From Ophiostoma sp. CBS 140.51 (Eukaryota; Ascomycota; Sordariomycetes; Ophiostomatales; Ophiostomataceae): 13,380 nt of DNA. Shown one piece after another: positions 6,798-13,380 of the stretch. The notes beneath the pieces are model-generated. The model searched no databases, was not told where the DNA came from, and saw nothing but the letters and a program-made list of their open reading frames with translations. The position numbers and the translations under genes were made by a program. Numbering within the stretch: the stretch's first letter is position 1; every line of letters begins with the position of its first letter. Where the stretch lies: positions 1 to 13,380 of the forward strand of contig JANSLP010000537.1 of NCBI GenBank assembly GCA_029298735.1, written 5' to 3'.

Positions 6798-7750
6798 CTA
6801 CTGCTTCCCCGCTTCGACCAACTCGGCCAACAGTTCGGCCCCCTTGGCCACCAGACTCACATGGCCCTCGCCTTCAATCAAGTGTGCCCGCAGCGCATCG
6901 GCCGGCAAGTGTTTTGCAAACCACTGTCCGTGAGAGTATGGCACCATCTTGTCGTCGCTTCCCTGGTACAACAGGACGGGCACCTTGATTTCCGACAAAT
7001 CAAACCCCCAAGCCTGCGTAAACTCGAGATCGTCGTCGACCCATCCGTCGACGCCCGTGCGGAGGCCGTCGTTCAACACATTAAAGAGGTAGTCACCAAG
7101 GTCGCCGCGCTTTGCAGCAGCCTTGTCGACATCGCTCAGAATGGTGTCGAGAGCTGCGACGGCACCCTCAGGTCCGCCGGCCTTGATTTCCGAGCGCATG
7201 TTTTCGCAAAACGCGCGCAGCTGGGGCTCACCTTGTTCGGCAGCGCGGAACTCCTCAATATTGTCTTCGCCCTGGCCGGCCAAGAAATCAAGGTCGGGGG
7301 CAACCGCGGGGCCGACGCCGGCAATGGTGAGTGCGGCCTTGGCTCCCGGCAGGCGAGCGGCCATGGCCAGCGCGTGGGGGCCTATCGCGTGTGTGGTTAG
7401 CAAAATGAATGTGCGTCGCATGCGAGGCTGATACCAAGACGAGGCTACTCACCACCTCCACTCCATCCCATGACGATGCATTCCTTTACACCCAGAAAGT
7501 CATTCAGGGCCTGTGTATCAGCGACGGCGTCAATGATACGGCGGCCGACATGTCTTGACGAGTCACCATAACCTGGGCGGGCTGCAGCGATAATCTTGAT
7601 GCCCTGTTCTTTGGCTGCTTTTTCGAGTGCTGGCGGCGGCTCTGTGCTAGAAGGTGTGCCGTGGAACCAAATGAGAGGATAGCCAGTAGGGTCGCCCGAG
7701 ACGCGGTACTCGAGGTGGCGGCCGTCGGGGAGGGTGAATTGCTGAGACAT
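6798..7750 (-). CDS. alpha/beta-hydrolase fold protein
   Basis: The spliced product is 293 aa: exon 1 is 7750-7453, the intron 7452-7382, exon 2 7381-6798 (stop TAG). The start MSQQFTLPDGRHLEY has A at -3. The protein is a soluble serine hydrolase with no signal peptide or membrane span, presumably cytosolic. Visible features are the oxyanion-hole motif FHGTP (29-33), nucleophile elbow GWSGGGPHA with Ser97, acid Asp243 in YQGSDDKMVP and His273 in GEGHVSL. The nucleophile elbow is rebuilt only by splicing: exon 1 ends in WSGG plus one base, and exon 2 restores GPHALAMAARLP. The length is normal for a single-domain hydrolase. A helical cap region occupies about 125-225. The substrate is unknown; esterase, epoxide hydrolase-like or C-C hydrolase roles are possible. 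Confidence 0.93.
7382..7452 (-). other. intron of the alpha/beta-hydrolase gene (71 nt)
   Basis: Donor GTGAGT, branch GCTAAC and acceptor GATAG are all present. Retention would introduce an in-frame stop two codons into the intron (GGT GAG TAG), just after the nucleophile motif, giving a protein of about 101 aa without the acid and His residues. Confidence 0.93.
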
Positions 7751-7881
7751 CGTGGTGACGAGCGAGCGAACGTAGCGGTTGTGTGAGTGTGTAATTGAGA
7801 GGTGGTTACTGCGTTGGGAATGTGCTAGTGTTGGATGCTGATGGCAACCGTTTGATGCCAAGCCTTGGGGAATCTGCCGGC

Positions 7882-7889
7882 TTTTTAAA
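7882..7889 (-). promoter_or_regulatory. TATA-like element of the alpha/beta-hydrolase gene
   Basis: The minus strand reads ATTTAAAAAG about 135 bp upstream of the ATG, the best TATA-like match for this gene. The GGATGC repeats lie directly upstream of it. Confidence 0.4.
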
Positions 7890-7902
7890 TGCCCAGATGG
7901 AA

Positions 7903-7942
7903 GGATGCGATGGATGCAGGATGCAGGATGCAAATGGGATGC
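7903..7942. repeat. five GGATGC motifs, three as (GGATGCA)3
   Basis: GGATGC starts at 7903, 7912, 7919, 7926 and 7937. The middle three form exact 7-bp tandem units at 7912-7932. The cluster lies 14-60 bp upstream of the hydrolase TATA-like element, where an operator would be expected. Confidence 0.7.
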
Positions 7943-8035
7943 AACAAAGAATGCGACGATGTGATACGAGAAGTTGCAACGGCTACGCGGGTGAGGCGGG
8001 GTCAGACAGAACGAACGATGATCCCAAAGAGCTCC

Positions 8036-8056
8036 AGAGCTTGAGCTCAAAGCTCT
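8036..8056. repeat. near-perfect 21-nt palindrome
   Basis: AGAGCTTGAGCTCAAAGCTCT is a palindrome but for one missing T. Its core TTGAGCTCAA is perfect. It lies about 290 bp upstream of the hydrolase start codon. An E-box CACGTG is found further upstream at 8191-8196. Confidence 0.6.
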
Positions 8057-8787
8057 CGGCTTAGGTAAGACCAGAGAAAAGGTTGAGTCAGAGAGTGGAA
8101 AGACGGTCGAAAGAAAGTGGCGATTGACGGACCTTCCTATTCTAGACGCTCGCGTTCTTTGTTACTTGCCTAATCAGGACAGCCCTCAACCACGTGTAGC
8201 ACCACTCTACACAATCTTCGCAACGGAAAGCAGCAATCTCTCTACCGTGCAATTGACCCGTCCTGGCGGTCTTTTGTCCGTCTTACAATCTGTCGACCAG
8301 GCTTACACCGGCCAGTGACTCAATACCAGATTTTGGGTTGATGAGCCACTTTCTAGCCCACATCCCGACGGCAAGGGCCGATTGACAGACAGGCACAAAA
8401 AGCTTGGCTTACCAATCCAATTGACGAGGCTACCACGACGACCACAATCACAATGATGGAGAACGAGGCTGTGCCAATGCATGCACGTTAGTGATGTCAC
8501 AAATGAAAAGAAGGTGTCAATCAAACGCTTCATAGCGCATTCATTATTAACAAAGGGAAACGTGGAAAGCTAAACAAAAGAGTCTAATGGATGATAGACG
8601 CAACAATACGCAAAGAGTATTTTTATGCTAAAAATGGTATCAGATGAAAAGAAAGGAAAACAGAACAAAAAAGACCAGCCGTATATGCAATTAAATATTA
8701 GTAGTTGTTGACGATGTCAGTCAAATGCGGTCAGTGACCTGCAGTCACCTCCCAAGCACCTGACAGTGTCCGTCTTCGACGGTCACC
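8057..8787. other. intergenic: hydrolase upstream region and 3' flank of the large membrane protein gene
   Basis: No gene is supported. Short frames here lack domain character. The part from about 8530 to 8787 is A-rich on the plus strand and probably includes the 3' UTR of the minus-strand gene that ends at 8788. The E-box at 8191-8196 is the only recognisable site. Confidence 0.5.
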
Positions 8788-10659
8788 TTATTCATACCGC
8801 GTCGGCGACATGGGCGCCTTCTCGGCAACCCGCGGCGACGCCGGTCCCTGCCCTTGCCACGGTCCTTGGCCCGGCATCGGCGCCGGCGCGTACGAGTACA
8901 TCGTGTCACGACCGGGCATGGCACCCAGGGGCGCACCACCACCAGGAACAGCCGCTGACCCGGCCTCGGCCGCAGGCACCATCACATAGCCCCGCTGGCG
9001 CATGTCCTGCAGGACATCCATGGTCATGGCGTTGGTGCGGCGCATGCGGTTGCGGCGGTGGGTGTCGACGCAGGCCCAGACAAAGAGGGCGAAATGCAAA
9101 ACAATGGCGATGCCCTGGATGATGGCCACGAGCATGTCGAGGGCATACCGCTTGTCCTTGTCGTGCCAGAGCTTGTTGACAAAGGCGTCCTGCTGGGCGC
9201 ACGAGGTGAACTCGGGGGTGCAGTCGCGGGTGGTGGTGGCACGCGCGCGGGTGGAGGTGGTCGTGGTAGTCGGGTAGATGTAGAAACCGTCCGAGTCGGT
9301 CGAGTAGGCGCTGTAGGGGTCGTAGTAGGAGTAGGTGTAGGGGTCGTCGTACGAGTAGGGCTCGTCGTAGTCGGAGTAGGTGTAGGGGTCATCGTAGGTG
9401 TACGGGTCGTCGTACGAGTAGGGGTCTTCCGAGGAGGCGTCCACAGACGACGAGCCAAAGAGCTGGCGCTTGGCATGTTCCGAGAGGACGGGGGCCGGGG
9501 TGGTCAGCGAGGCGGCGGCGGCGGACGTGACAGACGCAACAACAGCAGAGGCAACCGTAGTCGACGTCGACGTCGAGAGAGCCGACGACACTGTGGCAGT
9601 GCCCGTCTCCTGGGCGAGGTTGTTGTAGTTGTAGTAGTCGCTGGTGGTGGTCCAGACCCACGAGTTGTTGGGCGCCAGCGAGTAGCCGCCGCCGTAGCTG
9701 CTGTAGTAGTAGGGCGCATCCAGATCGCCGTCGCTGCCAAACTCGTTGAGCGAGAGCACGGCCGAGACGGTGAAAAGCAGCGTGAAGATAAAGGCGAGCC
9801 ACAGGACCAGGTCGAGACCAACAGCGATACCGGGGTGCACAGCCCGTGGGGGCTTGCGCAAAAGGAGGACGAGGACGACAACCAAGCACCACACAAAGGA
9901 GATGCCCAGGGGAATGAGAGTGAACGGCAGAATGAACGAGTCGTCAAAGTAGTACCAGCTGTAGTAGCCATTGTTGGAGGCGTTGTTGGCCGTGACGGCC
10001 GCAGCGGCACCAATGGCGATAATGTCCAGGATAATCAGGACAACACGCAGACTCAGCTTCCACTGCCAGTGCTCGTCGCTGCCGGCCATGCGCTGCGAAA
10101 ACGTCTTGGGCTTGTTGTCGGCGGCAACTGCTGCGGCCGTGGCGCCAGCGGCACCGCCGGCCAGAGCAGCATCAGCGGCGCCGGGAGCCACGCCAGAGGC
10201 CACGCCAGCCGCGCCCGCATAGGGGTAGCCAGCAACGGGGGGGTAGCCACCCGTCGCGGCGTGGGGACCGTAGTAGCCACTGGGCGGCGGCGCGCCGCCT
10301 TGTGGCGGGTACTGTCCCTGGTACGGTGGGTACGACGCGGTAAAGGGCGTGTTCTCGTTGACGCCGACGGGACTAAAGCTGCGAGGCGGCTGCTGGATGG
10401 GACCACCGGCGGTGGCGTACTGATTTTCAGTGGATGGGCCGGCGACGGTGATCTCGGGGATGCCTCGTGACTGCTGCTCGGCAGGGCTGCCAGCCTCCAG
10501 ATCGGGGTGGACAGGGGAGGGCGAGTTGGCGGCCAGAGAACCTGTCGCCGGAGAGGGCGACGACACAGTGGGTGCCGCCGGCGAGGGTGTGGTGTGTGGT
10601 GGTGCCGTCATGGCAGGGCCAGCGACGTCCTGGGGGGACGGCTGCGGGCGGTCGGGCAT
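8788..10659 (-). CDS. four-span membrane protein with proline-rich N-terminus and Tyr/Asp-repeat outer loop
   Basis: The product is 623 aa from one open frame, start MPDRPQPSPQ, stop TAA 8790-8788. Residues 1-180 are disordered and rich in Pro, Ser, Gly and Ala, with PPYQGQYPPQ and GYPPVAGYPY stretches. Spans lie near 203-223, 242-267, 278-303 and 506-531. Positive charges (QRMAGSDEHWQWKLSLR, RKPPRAVHP, THRRNRMRR) place both termini inside. The loop between spans 3 and 4 is about 200 residues. It is Ser/Thr-rich (354-389), has a dibasic Lys397-Arg398, then five hexapeptides of the form D/E-D/E-P-Y-S/T-Y (411-443), and two Cys (480, 487). The layout resembles MARVEL-like tetraspan proteins of filamentous fungi, but I do not recognise a named family. 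A cell-surface or wall-sensing role is speculation. Strong codon bias leaves long shadow frames on both strands. Confidence 0.88.
   Translation of the reverse strand: MPDRPQPSPQDVAGPAMTAPPHTTPSPAAPTVSSPSPATGSLAANSPSPVHPDLEAGSPAEQQSRGIPEITVAGPSTENQYATAGGPIQQPPRSFSPVGVNENTPFTASYPPYQGQYPPQGGAPPPSGYYGPHAATGGYPPVAGYPYAGAAGVASGVAPGAADAALAGGAAGATAAAVAADNKPKTFSQRMAGSDEHWQWKLSLRVVLIILDIIAIGAAAAVTANNASNNGYYSWYYFDDSFILPFTLIPLGISFVWCLVVVLVLLLRKPPRAVHPGIAVGLDLVLWLAFIFTLLFTVSAVLSLNEFGSDGDLDAPYYYSSYGGGYSLAPNNSWVWTTTSDYYNYNNLAQETGTATVSSALSTSTSTTVASAVVASVTSAAAASLTTPAPVLSEHAKRQLFGSSSVDASSEDPYSYDDPYTYDDPYTYSDYDEPYSYDDPYTYSYYDPYSAYSTDSDGFYIYPTTTTTSTRARATTTRDCTPEFTSCAQQDAFVNKLWHDKDKRYALDMLVAIIQGIAIVLHFALFVWACVDTHRRNRMRRTNAMTMDVLQDMRQRGYVMVPAAEAGSAAVPGGGAPLGAMPGRDTMYSYAPAPMPGQGPWQGQGPASPRVAEKAPMSPTRYE
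9310..9429 (-). repeat. in-frame 18-bp coding repeat (D-D-P-Y-T-Y)
   Basis: The repeat encodes residues 411-450 of the large membrane protein. Five hexapeptide units (EDPYSY, DDPYTY, DDPYTY, DEPYSY, DDPYTY), with a short insert SDY before the fourth, are followed by a degenerate DPYSAY. The codons are near-identical between units (GAC GAC CCC TAC ACC TAC), so copy number could change by slippage without breaking the frame. Confidence 0.9.
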
Positions 10660-11200
10660 GACGAGGATGAGTAGAGGATGGGAGATGTGGGAGGATTCAG
10701 ATGAGGAATGTGGGAATTAAGGTTTAGAGTTTTTGGATCGTGAAAGATGGGGCTGAAAAGAGAAATAATGCGAGGAAAGCGAGGGAGAGAGATCTGAGAT
10801 CGGGAATCGACGAGCGAATGGACGCAGTTGGCTGCAATAAAGAATTAAGTAGTGTGAAGATGAAGAAGAAAAGCGAATGGATGTGACAATATAATAAACA
10901 CAATGTCAACAAAAACGGACGTCGCGGCCAAGAATATCAGCCACGATGAAAGAGACGACGCAAACAGACGAAGAAAACAGAAAAGTCGAAAAAGAACCGA
11001 AAAAGAAAAAGAGGCGCACAACCGCGATCTTATGAAGAAAACCAGGGGTGGCAACGCCTCTGAGGTGAAGACCCAAAAAGGGGGGCGCCATCAAACACAG
11101 AGACGAAAAAACAGGGGAAGAGGAAAAAGGGATGATACTCCTCTCTCAAAAAGATGCCAAGGAAAAACAGCGCCAAAAAGCGCAAAATTGGCACTACCCA
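10660..11200 (-). promoter_or_regulatory. leader and promoter region of the large membrane protein gene
   Basis: The plus strand is purine-rich here, so the minus strand carries the long CT-rich tracts typical of fungal promoters and leaders. No clear TATA box is seen; TTATTATATTG near 10884-10894 on the minus strand is the best AT-rich candidate. A plus-strand frame at 10903-11352 starts with a reasonable ATG but is very Lys/Arg-rich and low-complexity (see findings). Confidence 0.45.
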
Positions 11201-11287
11201 TAGCGGCCGCAGGCTGCCCTGGCTTTGCCTGGGATAGTCTCTTGGCAGTCGTCCGACTGGGCTGGCCCTGTCCAGACCTTCCCAGGC

Positions 11288-11346
11288 TTGCCTGGACCTG
11301 CCTAGAATTGCAGGAGCCAGCGCAAACCTGCCTGGACATGCCTGGA
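11288..11346. repeat. two 19-bp degenerate direct repeats built from TGCCTGGAC
   Basis: TTGCCTGGACCTGCCTAGA at 11288-11306 and CTGCCTGGACATGCCTGGA at 11328-11346 differ at three positions and are spaced 40 bp apart. Each is itself two TGCCTGG-like units. The surrounding 11200-11400 is enriched in CCTGG/CCAGG. Confidence 0.65.
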
Positions 11347-12710
11347 GATTAGGGCCTCAGCAGTGTCTGGGCTTGCAGGCTGGGGCCTACCGGGGCCTGG
11401 CTCGGCCAATTTTAGAGTCCACGATTATGTCCATTTTGTTGTTTTTTGTTGTTTTTGCGGTCCATGTTCAGTCTGGGCCTAGGGATCGGCGGTGATGGTG
11501 GGAAAAAGAGAGACAAGAAAGACAAAAGAGGACCAAAAAAGAGCATTCTGTGCGAGGTCTGCGCGAACTCTCTCCTCTGCAGGCGGCCGCTGGATCTCGG
11601 TCCTCGCTCCGCTCGCTGTGAGTCCGTCAGAACCTTGTCTCCTTCCCTGTCCTCTGCATCTCTGCGATTTCTTCTCCTCCCCTGTCTGGTCGTTCGTTCC
11701 TGCCCGCCGTGAGGCCGAGGGCCAAGCCTAGACATCTCACAGAAAATCGCCCAAAAGACAAGACAAAAGACAAGCTTAGACGCAATGATTCCAGATACGT
11801 CCACGATGCCGAAGCACATGACACGATGGCCACTCTTCACGATGCATTGCCCCGGGAGAAACGAAACAGGCAGAAGAGTCATTGACGGACACGAGAAATC
11901 TGAAATGCGGCTCGCAGAGCTTCCCTTTTCCTCTTTCCTCTTTCTGTCATTATCTTTGCCGCTTCTTGCTTCGCTCCTGCTATTCTCGTCACTTTCTATC
12001 TTCTTGATTTATTGTCACTTTCCCTTCGTTCTGCTCGCAGGGGCGGCGCAAACAAGCTTAAATTTTTTTCGTCCTTCTTTTCGCAGTCTTTCTGTCGCGA
12101 CGGTGTTTTTCTGTTGCATTTCGCACGCTAGTGCCACTTTCCCGGCGACCCCTGTCGTATTTTTAGATTTTGGCTCATTTTTGGCTTGCTTTTGGTGCAA
12201 GCAAAATTTTCGCCTCCAGTGCCCAAGAGACAGCTCTGGACGCCAAAACTCGCCAACCTTTAGTGGCTGCGCCTCATTGTGCCTGCTGGGACAGTGGTCA
12301 AGGAACAATAGACTACTGTACGCTAGGCCTGATGTCGACTGGCTCATCGTCGCTCGTTCCTGCATCTTTCCCCTTTTGGTCTGTGCCCGTTACCTGCTTG
12401 CACAGACAGCGCCCCTTACGTCGGTGGGCCTCACTTTCGAGCCTCTTTTCTGTGTCCTCTCTCTCATCGGCTCGTGTGCCGAAGCCACGAGCTAAAGTCT
12501 TTCCAAGAGACTGAATATGATTACGATGTTCACTTGTTCGACTTAATCGACTTGGTCAATGGGGCCGTCGTCTTGGTTATCATCGCTTCGACGGGTTCGT
12601 CGTCCGTCAGTTCGTTACACATTCGGGAGGAGGTCAATTTTAAGTTTTTCTTCTTCTCTTCTCGTTAGTTTCCAACATTGCCTCCTCGGCGGAGTCCTAT
12701 TGTTTCCAAA

Positions 12711-12750
12711 ACACAGGACCACACAGGACCACACAGGACCACACAGGACC
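12711..12750 (+). repeat. 10-bp tandem repeat ACACAGGACC x4
   Basis: Four exact, adjacent copies of ACACAGGACC are flanked by unique sequence. The period of 10 bp is close to one helical turn, so each copy faces the same side of the DNA. Confidence 0.97.
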
Positions 12751-13219
12751 GCTCAACTCAAATCACCCCCACTCTTTCCTGTGCCCTCTTTCCCAAAGAG
12801 GCAACCTGGGCGAGAGCCTCAGTCGTCTGAACTTAAAACACTGAAAGGAAGGCAGCATTGGTCTCGTGATGTGAAACTGAACTGTCAGAACGTCGAAAAA
12901 CAAAGTGTTTGCAAACGAAAAACGTCGCAGGCAACATCTGAGCCACGACCGTATGAGAGGAAGCAGAGACAGATGTGAGAATACGAGAAATCCAGTGTTG
13001 AAGGAACAGTCATGAAAGTAGAAGCGTGTCGTGAAGATGTTCACGCGTCTGAGCAAGTAACGAAGTATGTTGGAGTTCTGTGCCGCAATTCCACCTTCCT
13101 TGTCCGGCCGTATTGTTCATCATCCAACAGGCAGAAGTCTTGTTGGTTGTGGCTGTTGGCCGTCAACTTTAAACTGCTGCACGCAATCATATGATCAAAA
13201 AGACAAATAGACACTCAAC

Positions 13220-13232
13220 TTCACGACGTGAA
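13220..13232. repeat. 13-bp palindrome TTCACG-A-CGTGAA
   Basis: Perfect 6-bp arms surround one central base. A separate perfect 10-bp palindrome ATCATATGAT lies about 30 bp to the left. Either could be a site for a dimeric regulator; neither can be tied to a gene in the window. Confidence 0.5.
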
Positions 13233-13380
13233 ATTCAACAAGCGAACATTATCATATCGCAAACAACAAAAGTGTTTTTATATCGATAAATAACAAATAC
13301 AGAATGATCGGCACAAAGAATCACAAGGGGAGCACAGCGGTAAAAGAAGATGCCACAAAAGAAACAAAAGAACACAAAGG

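Larger units (their letters stand above)
11400..13380. other. long gene-free stretch with strand-biased pyrimidine tracts
   Basis: No gene is supported. The plus strand is pyrimidine-rich from about 11630 to 12670, then purine-rich to the right edge. Open frames here (for example 11785-12495 plus) translate into Leu/Ser/Phe-rich strings that merely reflect CT-rich DNA. The pattern would suit a promoter and long leader of a plus-strand gene beyond the right edge, but no such gene is visible. Confidence 0.4.

Noticed and set aside
9058..10470. 470-codon plus-strand frame opposite the large membrane protein gene
   Set aside because: It is Gly/Val/Arg-rich with no recognisable fold. It mirrors the strong codon bias of the minus-strand gene, which has coherent membrane spans and topology signals.
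11200..11400. CRISPR-like array or p53-type sites in the CCTGG island
   Set aside because: The repeats are short and degenerate without regular spacers, and the setting is a fungal nuclear genome. The resemblance of GGACATGCC to animal response elements is coincidental.
11785..12495. Plus-strand open frame of 236 codons, hydrophobic in its first half
   Set aside because: The apparent membrane character comes from translating CT-rich DNA (Leu/Ser/Phe strings). There is no domain, no convincing intron structure and no regular span spacing.
1..13380. tRNA, rRNA or a biosynthetic gene cluster
   Set aside because: No tRNA-like T-loop/cloverleaf pattern or rRNA-like block was seen by eye. A reductase, a hydrolase and a protease without a core synthase do not make a cluster.

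Overview
The window is nuclear DNA of a filamentous ascomycete (Pezizomycotina, most likely Sordariomycetes; this placement is inferred from gene families and intron style, not from a search). Support comes from very short introns (57 and 71 nt) with GT..AG ends and a GCTAAC branch site, Kozak-type starts, CT-rich leaders, wide gene spacing and a Tad-type LINE fragment. No prokaryotic feature is present.

Layout. Positions 1-735 (minus strand) carry part of the reverse transcriptase of a non-LTR retrotransposon. It runs off the left edge and is cut at its 5' side. Positions 1069-1899 (minus, one intron) encode a four-span membrane protein of the Fig1 type, the mating/Ca2+ regulator family. A 1.7 kb divergent intergenic region follows, with a TATA box at each end, four GACGTC palindromes, an E-box, CCAAT boxes and several repeats. 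Positions 3617-4654 (plus) encode an NADPH-dependent aldo-keto reductase. Converging on it, with 151 bp between the stops, is a secreted pepsin-family (A1) aspartic protease or protease-like protein at 4806-6176 (minus), whose second active-site triad reads D-A-V instead of D-T/S-G. Positions 6798-7750 (minus, one intron) encode a cytosolic alpha/beta-hydrolase with a full Ser-Asp-His triad. Positions 8788-10659 (minus) encode a large four-span membrane protein with a proline-rich N-terminus and a 200-residue outer loop holding a Tyr/Asp hexapeptide repeat. From 10660 to 13380 I find no gene I can defend. That stretch has strand-biased purine and pyrimidine tracts and several short repeats, which look like promoter and leader DNA.

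How the genes relate. They do not form an obvious pathway or biosynthetic cluster. Two encode multi-span surface membrane proteins and one a secreted protease, so three of five products act at or outside the plasma membrane; the reductase and hydrolase are generic detoxification or metabolic enzymes. The FIG1-like gene and the reductase gene share a divergent promoter region and the same 11-bp TATA element, so coordinated control is possible but unproven. The best leads are the altered catalytic motif in the protease, the repeat-bearing loop of the large membrane protein, the cluster of bZIP-like sites in the shared promoter, and the recent-looking, un-RIPed LINE fragment.
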